Shown: one piece after another, positions 11,951-22,900 of the stretch
Layout: each line of letters opens with the position of its first letter
Position numbering within the stretch: position 1 is the stretch's first letter
Source of the DNA: Hypsibius dujardini
Lineage: Eukaryota; Tardigrada; Eutardigrada; Parachela; Hypsibiidae
Assembly: GCA_001579985.1 (NCBI GenBank)
Contig: LRSR01009386.1
Coordinates: 1 to 44,308 of the forward strand
Length of the DNA stretch: 44,308 nt
Reading direction: 5' to 3'
Translations under genes and position numbers: made by a program
The notes under the pieces: model-generated
The model's database searches: none
What the model was told of the DNA's origin: nothing
What the model saw: the letters and a program-made list of their open reading frames with translations, nothing else

Positions 11951-11978
11951 CGCGCGCGCGCGCGAGTGTGTGTGTGTG
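11951..11978 (+). promoter_or_regulatory. Alternating purine-pyrimidine tract upstream of KDM4-like gene
   Basis: Seven CG dinucleotides (11951-11964) run, after an AG step, into six TG dinucleotides (11967-11978), ending about 90 bp before the ATG. Such CG/TG alternation is the classic Z-DNA-prone composition; a role in the promoter is inference. Confidence 0.55.
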
Positions 11979-12068
11979 GCGCTTTTCCGATTTGGCAGTT
12001 ATCAGTCCCACTCCTCTCACATTAGTTATTGGCTCTTTTCTCTCTCGATTCCTACACACGGCGGTAGC

Positions 12069-15000
12069 ATGGCAGCTGCCGAGGCGGCCCTTGGTGTCCT
12101 CAATTGCATCACCATTCGGCCCACCATGGAGGAATTTCGGGATGAACTCGCGTTTCTATCCTCCAAAGTTGTACAAGATGCTGGGAAAGAGCGTGGAATT
12201 GTTCGGGTAAAAAGTTGGGGGGATTTCTGATTGAAATTGAGCTTATTTGTTTAGTGGAGAGTGCCTAATGATTCTGTCGGTTGATTGCGCTTGATTGCTT
12301 GATTGAGTATGAAATTCCCCTATAGTTTTCGTGTGATTTTGATGGATTTTGTCTTGAATGTGCAGATGATTATTTTGACAGGGAGAAAGTGTGAGAACCG
12401 TACCGCTGCATCGTGGGCTTTTAGGTTATTTTGAATAAAGAGCATGTTTAAATGTAGGTGTTCGCAAGTTGCCGCTGAAAAATTATTTCACTGTTACGTC
12501 AGATTTAAAAATGACGGTTGCCAAGTTATTTTTCTCCATCGTGGATGACATTTTCACAGTTTCGCTCTTCTTTTAAAATTGAAACATCAACAGTAAATGA
12601 AGTTGGAATATTCGAAACTTGCCAGTTTCGCGAAAATCAGCTGACTGTTTGATCATTTGATTGGTGGATTGGGATAACTTCCTATTAATTTGGCCAGGAA
12701 GTGTTGCGGTCAGCGATTGATTGATTGATTGATTGATTATCTCTTTGGCAATCAGTGTGGCTATTATTATAACTTAATGCGACTTGGATGGTATTTTAAA
12801 ATGTTGTAGTTCTCCGAAAAATGCTGAAGGTTATTTCAAAATTCAATTTGGGTTTGAGAATTATCCCTTTTTTATATCAGGCGAAAATGTGGAGGTTCAT
12901 CTCGTTTGATTCTCCAGTTGATTGACTGATTCAACGCGCTTGATGAATTGTTTTTCATTAGCGATTCTTTCTTCCCTGCTTGCAGTATTGCTTTTAATTG
13001 CATTGGAGTCTTTGGTTGCAGTAAGGGCACTTGCCAGCTAATTTTGTTTGGAAGATAGATGTTTTGGCCCAGCCGCATCTTGTTTTTATTCCTATGCACA
13101 AACGACATTTTTGCAAACCAGACTTGCATTGTGAAGTAAACAAGCAGACAGACATGGTAGTCAGACCGACAAGGAAAATGCAGAGAGTCAGACACATAGT
13201 GACTTTGGCTAGGTAGATAGAGGCAGGGAGGAAAGCAGACAAACATACAGATACTTCTTAGTCAGACAGACCGACAGTTAGACGCATAGCTAGCAGACAT
13301 ACAATCAGACATACAATTAAGACAGACACATAGAAATGTAGATCGACAGACCGGCAGGCATACAATCACACAGACAGTCCGATGCATAGCTGGGTAGTCA
13401 GACAGACAGGCAGAAAGACAGATAGACATCCAGACTGACTGACTGACCAATAGTCCAATAGATTGACAGGCAGATAGACACCAAAGGTGAAGTGCGGGCT
13501 CTGCAGAGTAGAAGATGCGCAAATAAAAGCAACTATTGGTGCTACCCTCACTAATGCTGGATATTTGTCTGTGCCTTTCAGGTTGTTTGTCCGCGGGAGT
13601 TTGAGCCAAGCAGACCGCCGTACACGGAAGAAGATGCAGCGGCGAATCCCAGCCTGTGGACAAGGGAGTTGCCCGTCCTCCAGCAACTCTTCCCCCGACT
13701 GGAGACCCCCATGGCCAAGGGCAAGGAGGGCATGTTTGTGGTCGAACGCCGCCAGGCCGAGCAGGAACAGACCAACTCCAAGGAGTGGCAGCGCAGGGCA
13801 CAAAATGAGAAGGCCAGAACCATGAGCAAAATGCGGGATGCACAGCGGAAGGAGGCCCTCAGAAAGGGGGATAAGAATTTCGTCCCGTTGGACTATGAGA
13901 AGCCTCACAATGCCCGGCGCCTGTACTGGGACAGCCGACCCTACCAGCGGGTCGCCTACTACGGGGCAGACGTGTCGGACAGCTGTATGCGACATGATCT
14001 TGAGGTACGTACCAACGGACGGACAGACAGACAGATAGATTAAATTAGAGACAGTCACGTGCTTAGACACAGTCATGGACGGATTTTATTGGGTTTTCTT
14101 GCAGTCTTGGAACTTCAACTCACCGACCTTTCCCTGCTTAACAAACATGTTTGACACCGAACGGACGCCAGGTGTGTACACCCCCTATCTTTACATAGGA
14201 TCGTGGGGCTCATCGTTCGGCATGCATCCCGAGGACAAGGATCTCTACTCCCTCAGTTACCTCCACGAAGGCGAGGCCAAATTTTGGTAAGTCAGCAAGA
14301 GAAGGAAAATGGCAGATCGCTAGGCAGGCAGGCATGTAGTCACTAGTCACAGAGGCAGGCAATCACATGCAAGGCAAATAAGCAGACACACTGACATACG
14401 AACTGGCAGACACATGGGGTGTAAGCAGCCGCGAGATTCTAATACAATCACATGGATAGACAGACACAGTTTTAATCATGTGGATATGCTTGAGGCAGAC
14501 AAAGTGACGCGTAGGTAGGTAAAAGACAGACAGACAGACATATGAAGTGACAGATAGACAAGCAAACAGTCAGTCCGTAAGACAGACACGTTGATTAGTA
14601 AATTAGTAGGGAGACTCGTTGAAAATGCTCTTTCTTCAGGTATGGTATGCCTTCTTCGTCCAGTGCAGCCGTGGAGGAGTTCGCCGCCGGTACGTCATTT
14701 CTTTTCTTCTCAATGTCTAGTGTATTGTCTGTGATCCTGTTGGTTGTTTCGGTCGGTTTTTTTGCGCAGAGCTCTTGCCCGAAGAAGCCTCGTCGTGCGC
14801 CCAGTTTCTCCGTCATAAGACCCTCATCATCGCACCGGAATACTTCCTGAAGCGAGGCATTCAAGTTTACGCCGTAAGACGCCGAATGGAATTGATTATA
14901 AATGCCATTGTCTGGATCGTCTCTTATTTCGTTGCAGGCCGAGCAGAAGGAAGGGGACCTCATCATCACCTTCCCCAATGCCTATCACTACGGATTCAAC

Positions 15001-15784
15001 AACGGATTCAACGTCGCGGAGGCTCGGTTTGTGTCCGGTTTATCACACTCGCTTTCGTTCCTTTTTCCTGACTCAATTGCATTTTCACTGCTTTTTAATG
15101 TAGTAACATCGCCACGAAGGATTGGATCCCATTTGGGCTGAAAGCAGAGAGTGTAGGTTTCTTATCATCTCGCTCCATATATCTTTCACCGGCCCTGCTT
15201 GCAAGCCTCTTTTTCTGGCTGAATAAGTGCCTCTGTTGCTATGTATTATCTGTTGTGTGTGTCTGTATGTTTTTCTAGCTGCTCGTCTATCGGCTTCTCT
15301 GTATTCTTCTTGGTAAGAGTGTCTGTCAGCTTGCTTATGTGATTATTGCTCTGCTTGTGGGCATATTTGTCTGTCCGAGGTTTTTATGGCCGTCCATCTG
15401 CTCATCTGCCTGCATATCTGTGTGCCGGACTGTCCATTTGTCTATCTGTCTGTCTATCTGTCTGTCCTCTTGTGTGTTTGTCCATCTGATTATCTGTTTA
15501 TCTTGTTTACCTGTTTCTCTGTCTGTTTTCTCTGTCTTATTTGTCTGTCTCTCTATTTTTCTTCTTTCTCTCTAGTTATCTGTCTTGACTGTCTATTTTT
15601 ACAGTGCCAATGCGAGACCTATCAGGGCGCTGATGTCCTGCCGTACGAACGGATCGTTGAAATGGCCAAAAAAGCCGATCCGGAGAAGTACGCGCATCTG
15701 GTGCTAAAGCGCCCCTCAGACGAGGACTACGTCGACGTGGAATCGCTCATGAAGAGGGTCAAGAAGGCAGTTCAACCGCGTTGA
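12069..15784 (+). CDS. KDM4/JMJD2-like JmjC histone lysine demethylase (short form)
   Basis: KDM4 enzymes are Fe(II)/2-oxoglutarate dioxygenases that remove methyl groups from H3K9/H3K36 in the nucleus. Eight exons, all in phase: 12069-12206, 13582-14004, 14105-14286, 14640-14689, 14770-14873, 14938-15026, 15104-15152, 15605-15784 (TGA); 404 residues. JmjN lies at about 8-50 ([16 protein letters not shown]). JmjC keeps the iron ligands H228, E230 (HPED) and H316 (AYHYGFN), the 2-oxoglutarate contacts Y173 (YYGADV) and K246 (KFWY), and the KDM4 zinc set C274, H280, C346, C348. There is no PHD or Tudor domain: translation stops soon after the zinc site, as in KDM4D. Oddities: the residue matching KDM4A Asn198 is Ser238, the pair matching S288/T289 is Ala-Arg, and a charged linker (about 90-145) is some 40 residues longer than in KDM4A. 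The ATG is the only in-frame one before JmjN. Confidence 0.93.
12207..13581 (+). other. Large intron 1 of KDM4-like gene
   Basis: This intron (donor GTAAAA, acceptor TGCCTTTCAG) is by far the largest of the gene. It contains six GATT units at 12715-12738 and a long CAGA-type tract near its 3' end. The frames in it, including long antisense ones that run on over exon 2, are not supported as genes. Confidence 0.8.
13141..13484 (+). repeat. CAGA-type tetranucleotide tract, KDM4-like intron 1
   Basis: About 340 bp of strongly degenerate CAGACAGA units with CATA, CAGG and GACT variants; old and diverged compared with the pure tracts elsewhere in the window. Confidence 0.8.
14311..14585 (+). repeat. 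CAGA-type tract, KDM4-like intron 3
   Basis: Degenerate CAGG/CAGA units fill nearly the whole intron 14287-14639. Confidence 0.78.
15250..15597 (+). repeat. CTGT-type tract, KDM4-like intron 7
   Basis: CTGT/CTAT/CTGC units up to a few bases before the acceptor at 15604, where the repeat may double as the polypyrimidine tract. Confidence 0.8.
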
Positions 15785-16581
15785 TTGTGGTATGGTCTTT
15801 TAGAGGGTGCTTGCCTCAGCCTGTCTCAATCGTCTCTTTCTTCCTCATTCCGCGATTTCTTCTGTCGACGACGATGACTTACTTCATTTTGTTGCTCCTA
15901 TCGCGGCTGCGATGCGGCGGCGCGGTAGAAACAATTTTTCAGCCCATATATTTTGTTTTGATGTGGTAGTGACTGACGAAGAGGTGCCCTTGCTCCTTGT
16001 TGCTCGTTTTCGCACCGCGGTTTCCATTGTAGTTTGGCCGAGCGAACGAGTGTGATCCTCTTTTTGCCGGGGCGGCGCAGTTTTGTATCTTGAAAGTATT
16101 TTCGTCATTTTAAGTTGGCTACTGCGATAAATTTTCTTCTATGTCAACTGATGGTGTGTCAAGCTTTTTGGTCGAAAACATAGGCAGGATTGTCTGGTTA
16201 ATTATCTCTCCTGTCTTTCTGTTTCTTTGTATGCCTGCCTGTCTGTCTGCCAATCTGTCTGTCTGCCAATCTGTTTGTCTGCCGTCTGTACATGTCTGAT
16301 TACTCCTTTGGTTGATTATTTGAATCCGTGACCTTATCGGACTGTTGATTGGTTTTGTTGCTGCCATTCTCGCTGCTTCGCTCAGAGTCAGCCATTCTCC
16401 TGTGAATATTTTCTAAGCGTTTATTTACTTGCTCGTACTGGTATATATTTCGTGCATGTGAAGCATTCATGAAAATGGAGGTGGGTCAGAAAAATGGCTC
16501 TAGAATCACGACATGAGATCAGTTTGGTTCGGAGTCGAAGGGACTGCGCGTCAATGTCAACAACCGTAGGAGTTACTTTTT
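15785..16581. other. Convergent 3' spacer between KDM4-like and PHM genes
   Basis: This 0.8 kb contains both 3' UTRs. A reverse-strand AATAAA lies at 16420-16425, about 160 bp beyond the PHM stop, a plausible polyadenylation signal for PHM. A short CTGT/CTGC tract lies at 16200-16290. No gene is seen. Confidence 0.65.
16420..16425 (-). terminator. Candidate PHM polyadenylation signal
   Basis: AATAAA on the minus strand about 160 nt after the PHM stop codon. Assignment rests on position only. Confidence 0.5.
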
Positions 16582-18713
16582 TCATGGTTTGCTACTGTCA
16601 GCGGGAATGTCTTTCAGACCGAAGGTGTCCCAGTAAACATAGGGTGGACCGAGGGAGACACAGCTGTCCTGGGAGACCGGGGCGTATGGTTTCTCCGTCC
16701 AGTACATCAGGTAGAAGTTGCACATCTCGTCCATCATTGTGGATCTGTAATTTCCCAATCAGCTCAAGGTTACTGTGGGAAAGTAAGCGGACAGACTGAC
16801 AGATACACAGATAGACAAACGGAGAGGCAAGCCGATAGACGGACAAACAAACAGGCAGACAGAGACACTAATTTACCCCATTTTGACGGCATGTTCGTGA
16901 GGGTTATCCATGGTGCAGCGGGCAGCAATAATGTCTCCAGCCGAAAGGACCAACTTATCGTCAGCCACGGGATAAAACATCTGAAAGAATGGAGAAAACT
17001 TAATAAATAAAACAATTAGTGATTAGCAGACAGTCTCTCACCGACACAGACACAGATACAGACACAGACGCAGATATGCACATACTAGAGTACAGACAGA
17101 GATATATGACCCAGAATGACAAGAGACGGTCCATTAACATACCTGAGGAGTTTGGGGATCACGCTTGCCCAACAAGTTCCACTTGCCGTCCTGGATGACG
17201 TAGCCGGAAACGGCCTTGCCGAGTTTGTGGGTGTGGACACGATAGGCGAAGGGATGAATTTCTGTGTTCTCAACAATCGGGCAGGCAATATCTACAACTT
17301 CTAAGAAATTGCAAAACAGAATATTGTATCAGTTTCTCAGGGGCTCAAAACTTAAATTATAGTCAGTGTTCCCGAGGTTCAAGCTAAAATTCTCCAACCT
17401 TGTCGTTGCGCCGGAATTCGTCCATTGGCCAGCATGACAATCACACCAGCTTGTCGAGGAAGTCTAAATCAGACGGATACTTAGATTTAATTTATTGGAA
17501 GACTAAGAAAGGCAACTAGTACAGCACTTACTCTTCCATCGTGTGAAGTAGAGTGATTCCCGAATGATCCTTTTTCCCATCTATAAAATCGATTGATGGT
17601 TAGAGCGAAATGACCAGCAATTGAATAATCAAACTAATATAAATGTTTACAAGCAAACAAAGTAGAAATAAACAAGTTGCAATAAATCAAAATAAGGCAG
17701 TTATTAAATTTGTTCCTGGATTGTTTACCTTTATTGTGGTAGTCCTTGACTTGGTCGTTATAATGTACCTGCAGGACCAAATACTGAATGTTTGTCTCCC
17801 CGCCAACTTGAAAGCCCACATCCTCCGGTAGTTCCAGACTGGGCGCATTGTGAGCCCATGCATAGAGGATCTTCTCGTCGCTCTGGCAGACCGGGCTGGT
17901 CTCCTGTGCGTTGTCGTCCCCACTGGTGCCGGACATATCGCCACCGCAATTCCATACCCGTTCTTGGCTGCCGGGCTCTGGGCATCCGTACAGCAGCATG
18001 TGATGAACGACGTGGGAGGTGTTTGGCAAGAAACCCACTACAAAAAAAGAAGATGCAATAAAATTATATGAAATATATAAATTTTGATCGAGGCGATTTC
18101 ACATAGATATCCCCTTTTCCGTGTATCCGTGTTTTCCGTGGGAGATCTGTGTGTCTGTCTCTCTGTATGTCTGTGTGTGTGTGCGGTTGTCTGTCTGTCT
18201 GTCTGTATGTTCGTCTGTTTGTCTTCTATCTGTCAGCGTGATGACTGCCTGTCCCTTAAGCTTTTCCAGTTCAATAGGCAGACTGTCTCAGTCCGAAAGC
18301 AAAGGATGCGTCGCTATGTCTGTGGTCATCGTCGAGTAATGGTACATCGACCTCATCCGCGCGCACGCTGACGAAAAGGCACTCATGCGAAGTCCGATAC
18401 ATAATTGCGTTCCCTTCGTTAAGACTTACCTAAATTTTGTTCCATATTGGAGTTGAGCTTCATCGTATAGCACATGTATGTGTCCGCCTGGAGAAAAAAA
18501 ATAATAAAAAAAAATTAAACTAATAAAAATGGGGTTACAACCATATCAATCACACTACCATATGGTTCATCAAAGTGCCTTGAAGAATGGCTTGCTTACT
18601 TTTTGCGGTGCAACACCAGGCATCAACAGCGGGGTCCGGTCAATTTTGATGGCACAAGTCAAGCCCAGCAGCGCGGTCAACACCACCAGACACGAAGCCA
18701 TGTTGTTGGCCAT
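16582..18713 (-). CDS. PHM: Peptidylglycine alpha-hydroxylating monooxygenase (monofunctional PHM)
   Basis: PHM is the copper- and ascorbate-dependent enzyme that hydroxylates C-terminal glycine of peptides in the secretory pathway, the first step of neuropeptide amidation. Eight exons, all phases agreeing: 18600-18713, 18430-18487, 17729-18037, 17532-17580, 17399-17463, 17143-17300, 16877-16980, 16582-16744 (TGA); 339 residues. A signal peptide (MASCLVVLTALLGLTC) lies near residues 5-20. All copper ligands are visible: H69, H70 (VVHHMLLYGC) and H149 (LQVHYN) for CuA; H221, H223 (RVHTHKLGK) and M293 (DEMCNFYLMYW) for CuB. There is no lyase (PAL) domain and no transmembrane segment, so the product should be soluble and need a separate PAL gene, as reported for insects and flatworms. 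ATG at 18713 is first; ATG at 18701 (residue 5) also precedes the hydrophobic core. Introns are as short as 68 bp. Confidence 0.95.
16786..16866 (-). repeat. CAGA-type tract, PHM intron 7
   Basis: Plus-strand CAGACAGA/CAAACAAA units take up most of the 132-bp intron 16745-16876. A related CACAGA tract sits in intron 6 at 17035-17100. Confidence 0.72.
18141..18235 (-). repeat. CTGT-type tract, PHM intron 2
   Basis: Plus-strand CTGT units with a TGTGTG core, inside intron 18038-18429. Confidence 0.72.
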
Positions 18714-18980
18714 TAAGCCTCAGTATCTGGATGGAAGTTTCAGGCCAAAAATCCGAAGAAAAAGGGGGTCAAATTAAGTGGAAAAGTGTGTGCGCAGTCA
18801 GAGTCAGCAGGCTCGCATCACGCAGCGCCGCGAGGGGATTCCAGCAACAGGGACCGCAGGAGGAGGAGGAGGAGGAGGGGGAGAGAAAAGGGAGCGGCTG
18901 TGGATGGTTCTGACGCAGGAAGGCTCCATCAAGGCAGACAGACAGACAGATCACAATCACAGGCACAGGCACAAAATAAG

Positions 18981-18988
18981 TGACGTCA
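18981..18988. promoter_or_regulatory. Palindromic CRE (TGACGTCA)
   Basis: A perfect eight-base cAMP response element lies about 270 bp upstream of the PHM start codon. A second, seven-base GACGTCA lies at 19106-19112. CREB/ATF-type factors bind such sites in many neuroendocrine promoters; use here is inference. Confidence 0.55.
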
Positions 18989-19048
18989 AGGGAAGAGTGT
19001 GTGTGTGCCTGAGTCTTTCCCGTTTCCTCTCCCTTTTGTAAAAGGAGA

Positions 19049-19055
19049 TTATATA
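19049..19055 (-). promoter_or_regulatory. Candidate TATA box for PHM
   Basis: Reads TATATAA on the minus strand, about 335 bp before the PHM ATG. If used, transcription would start near 19020, the perfect CRE would fall in the 5' UTR and the second CRE-like site would lie about 50 bp upstream of the TATA box. Confidence 0.35.
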
Positions 19056-20373
19056 GAAGAGTAGACAGCGGGTTTGTTGGGCCTTTAAATGAGGGCTCAA
19101 TCGACGACGTCAGCACAACCCCCGCTTTAGCGTTTGACTGTGAGGCTCCTATCGTACCGTGGAAAGGTCTCACTTGGCTGCCCGTGTGAGATCGTGTGAG
19201 AGTGATCAGCGGACGCGGTTCGCAGTCGCAAATGGATCGATAGATTCGCTCGACGGTTACCGCGCCGACTACTCTCCTTCTATAGTACGATTCAACACTC
19301 CCCCCATTCATGTTAATATAAGGCCTCCGGAAGTGGATTGGTACATGTGGTTATTTGCATATAGAGAGGTGGAGAGAGTAGAGTTTGTGAAAAGTGCGAC
19401 GATGAGACTGTGGTACCGCCTTGGGGAGCCATTGTTTTTTGTATAGCGGTAGGGGTCCCTGGTCTTCATGAGTCCTGCGGGTGTACTCGGCGGGAGGGGG
19501 AGTTCCCTTTTCAATCGCCACCATTAACACTTTTCATGCTATTCCATCAGTAAAGAGTCTCGAAAAAATAGATTCCTAACTTAAAGCCTTGTCGGGATGT
19601 GAAGTGGTAAATTGGATCGGGCGAAGAATAAAAATACAAGTTTAAATTGCAATCACAATGAATATAGATTGCTCGCATCGTGTATGGTACATTATTGTTG
19701 GATATAACCCGATAACGCCCTAAATCCGAGTGTACTTGAAGCGTTCTTGCTAATACTACAAATATGATCGCTCCTTTAATTAAATCCAAAAGACCTTAGG
19801 TCAATAAAGTTATGTAGTAAAATAGTACAACAGTCGGAAAAAGAGTGCAGGATAGTCCAGTTTTTTTAGTGTTTACTTGCAGAAATAAGGAGGGTATAAA
19901 TTAATCTTTCGGTCCATTCAAAAACTGTAATTTAATATGGACAATCATCGGTAGAAGACAATCTGGAGGTGTGATGAGAGGACCAGAAACACGCATGGGA
20001 AATGTCGGCATTGTCACAACTCACGAATGAAATCGTACGCGTGCCCGACCTTGCAAATACGTTGTGCTGTAACGGCTACAACTTCGTTCCAAATTCAACT
20101 GGCTATTTTCTCAATTATAATTTAAAGTATCTCAATTGCTCTTTGTTCTGTAAGTACGTATTTCAATACTTTTGATCCACTCCATAATCCGCAAATTTGG
20201 TAAAGTTATTACATTTAATTAGAGACTGCAAGTCTCTTAGACCGATCCACAGCTACAAAAAATACTGATGCTAAGGTTCAAGCGGCTTTGTATTGTTTAA
20301 TGGCATTGGAACTGGAGGTGCTCTTATCGAAGCGCCACACGGCAGAGGGAGCCACAATCCACCCAATCACAAT

Positions 20374-21064
20374 TCACAATGCATTAGAAACTGTAGTGGC
20401 GAGTGCGCACGCATCATTGCACTCTTCTTCAGTTGCGTAACGATTGCCGTTGCCATCGCAGCCGCCATAGATCTGAAGAAAACAAAGGAAACAGACCCGT
20501 CAAATATGTATTCAAAGTTTACGTGTTGCTCGCCCATTTGTGTAGAGGCCTGTCCGCCGGTCCACCTGTCTGTCTGTCTGTCTGTCTATCTGTCTGTCGG
20601 TCTGCCTGTCTGTTTTTCTGTTTGTCTGTTTGTCTGTTTGACTGTCAGTCTGTCTGTTTGTCTGTTTGTCTGTCTGTCTGCCTGTCTGTTTGTCTATCTG
20701 TCTGTCTGTCTGTCCGTCTGTCTGTCTGTTTATCTGTTTGTTGGTCTGCCTCTCTGATCTGTTTGTCTGTTTGACTGTTTGACTGTCTGCGTGACTGCCT
20801 GCCTGTCTCCTTCGCACAATCCTTTATTCTTCAGCTTTGGGCACTTACAAAGTCCATGCATTTGTTCAGCGTGGTGTTGAAATAATAATTCTCGAAGGCC
20901 GCTTTACAGGGTCCGGTTTCCGGTGGCGATGTACAGTCCTTTGGCCTGGGAAGGGTAGCTGTTGTTCCTGGTTCCGCCTTATCCGAGGCAGGATAAGCGA
21001 TCACACCAATCAACAATATAGCGAGTGAAACCAGACATACTTCACAAGTCAAATTAGAAGCCAT
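20374..21064 (-). CDS. Secreted single-domain Kunitz (BPTI) serine protease inhibitor
   Basis: Two exons, 20849-21064 and 20374-20472 (TGA), joined in phase 0 at CMDF|IYGGC; 104 residues. A signal peptide covers roughly residues 1-24 (hydrophobic [12 protein letters not shown]). The Kunitz domain runs from C44 to C94 with exactly the BPTI cysteine spacing (9, 16, 8, 13, 4): C44, C53, C69, C77, C90, C94. The reactive-site P1 residue, just after C53, is Lys54 (TGPCKAAF), which predicts inhibition of trypsin-like proteases. YYFN and YGGC family motifs are present. About 10 residues follow the last cysteine. The start ATG at 21064 has a favourable context (CAAAAATGG); an upstream in-frame extension has no signal-peptide character. 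The single intron, 20473-20848, is mostly tetranucleotide repeat. Secreted Kunitz proteins are common in parasitic flatworms and in venoms of many animals; neither role can be assigned from sequence. Confidence 0.93.
20562..20812 (-). repeat. CTGT-type tract filling the Kunitz intron
   Basis: About 250 bp of plus-strand CTGT/TTGT units, one of the longest and least degenerate tracts of the window; open on both strands, which creates false frames. Confidence 0.85.
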
Positions 21065-21837
21065 TTTTGTAAAGGAATAAACAAGTCTAATATAATGGCT
21101 AGGCAGAATTTCCAAAATATTTGGAACTTTAAATTGAGTGAAAATCACGCGTAAGAACGAGACGGAGATTTAGTAGTCGAGGGTTTGCGAGAAAGTTGAA
21201 CAGGTTTAGGAGTTTTTGAAAGGGGGGCTGTTAAATAGTGCGTATCGGAGGATTGTCAACAGAAGTGTATGCGTACCGGAATACAGTACACTGCACTCCG
21301 CACTTGTTTACAGCACCATTTCGACCTTGCTCCAGTGAGTTAGTGTTTTCCATGGGCTGAAACAAACATACGACGAACTATGCGTCATTGGGCACTTAAA
21401 ACTTCCAGACACGGAAGACACCTTGCTGACTAAAGGCATTTTCAATCCAGTCAAGTGCTGTTTGCCGCGCGTCCGAACACACCCTTCACGTGTAACCGGG
21501 ACCACCCGGAATCTACCGATGCTGACGGACAATACGAAACATCAGTTTGCAATTTATTGTATGTAATCGCGGTCAGAAAACTAGAGTAAAGACATACACA
21601 CGACCCTTTCTCGAGGAGTAGAACCTTTGCGCTCTTCGATGACTTATCGCCACCTACCTTCCGCGCTTCTCCTAACGGGAGGGCCATTCATTAAAGATTT
21701 TTATCAGCGTCCGCTTTGCAACACCCATCAACGAATTGCCGTACTTTTCATTTGCAGTCTGTTATGTTTGTCTGTCGGTGGTGCTTCGTAGTTACAGGCG
21801 TCAACAAAGCCCAACACCGATAGTCGAGTAGATAGGC

Positions 21838-22004
21838 GTGCAGACAACCAAACATGCAGGTAGACAGCCAGGCAGCCAGGCAGACAGACAAGCAGGCAGG
21901 CAGGCAGGCAAGCAAACATGCAGGTAGACAGCTAGGCAGGCAGATAGGCAAATAAACAGACAGACAGGTAGACATTTGAGAAGGCAGACAGACATGCAGC
22001 GAGA
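21838..22004 (+). repeat. CAGG/CAGA-type tract, intergenic
   Basis: CAGGCAGG and CAGACAGA units interrupted by CAAG and TAGA variants, between the Kunitz and HMX genes. Confidence 0.8.
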
Positions 22005-22745
22005 CTGTGGATGCCAGGGCCTGGAGTTTCTGCATGTAGAATAAGAGCCGTTTTTAAATGTTTTCACCAATTCAAAAGATTTGATTATAACTCGTGGACA
22101 ATTTGATAACGCTTTTCAGACAGTGACAAGCGCAGATTTCGTGCGATCCCGATGGACTAGGCGACACAACGATAAGAGACTCTTGCGGAACGGGATGAAT
22201 TTCACACTTGACAAGTCAATGGGAGTCTATCGACAGTTATGAAAGTCGACAACTAATTGACTGTCTGATTTTGTGTGTGTGGCAAATATGTTAATGGAGT
22301 GGCAGATGTCTATATGACCACGGGGTTGATATGAGGGCGAGACGCCACAGACTGCCGATTAGCTTTATCTGTCTGTCCATCCAAGTGCAGGGACAATGGC
22401 CAACAATAACGTTTGTCTACAGCCAGCCAGACAGTCTTCTTTAAGTGTAGCGTCCTTTTCTCCCCTTTCTTCTGGACCCGATAATATGCTAATAACAATA
22501 ATGTGCTTCTGTATTTGTGGCACTTGACGGAAACACAGCTCGTAAAGCGTGTAATTGGTCTCGCTACTTCCTCCGCCTACCTCATTGGATAGATGACCCC
22601 GTGCAAACAACGCTAAGTGACTTAACGCATCCTTACAAGTGTCCTCAAACATCCCGGGTAACTTGAATATACCACGAGTGTCATAACGTTTTTATTTCTC
22701 AGCCTGGCTAATTGCTACACTGTTCTGGTTAAAATTTGTTGGCAT

Positions 22746-22900
22746 TCTGTCAGACAAACGGATGCAGACAGACATGGCTCTACAGTGGTCACAAGTACAG
22801 ACCCAGACCCAGACACAGACACAGACACAGACAGACACAAACACAGACAGACACAAACGCAGACCGAGACACAGACACAGACACAGACACAGGCAAACAT
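22746..22900 (+). repeat. CAGACA/CACAGA-type tract, intergenic
   Basis: Six-base phase variants (CACAGA) alternate with four-base CAGA units, a slightly different flavour from the intronic tracts. Confidence 0.8.

Larger units (their letters stand above)
18714..20373. other. Spacer between PHM and Kunitz genes
   Basis: It contains the PHM 5' region (a GGA-rich stretch at 18855-18890, CRE and TATA candidates) and then about 1.2 kb without a recognisable gene. The minus-strand frame 19547-19789 looks hydrophobic at its start but has no ATG and no recognised domain. The Kunitz 3' UTR should occupy the last few hundred bases. Confidence 0.55.

Noticed and set aside
13366-14076. 236-codon minus-strand frame opposite KDM4-like exon 2
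   Set aside because: It is antisense to an exon with clear JmjN-JmjC linker coding; no domain and no splice signals.
19547-19789. 80-codon minus-strand frame with a hydrophobic start
   Set aside because: It has no ATG (begins TTG in this window), no cysteine pattern or domain, and no supporting promoter or polyadenylation signal.
20293-20817. Overlapping plus and minus frames of 100-150 codons
   Set aside because: They arise from the CTGT tract in the Kunitz intron, which lacks stop codons in most frames; the real product is the two-exon Kunitz protein.
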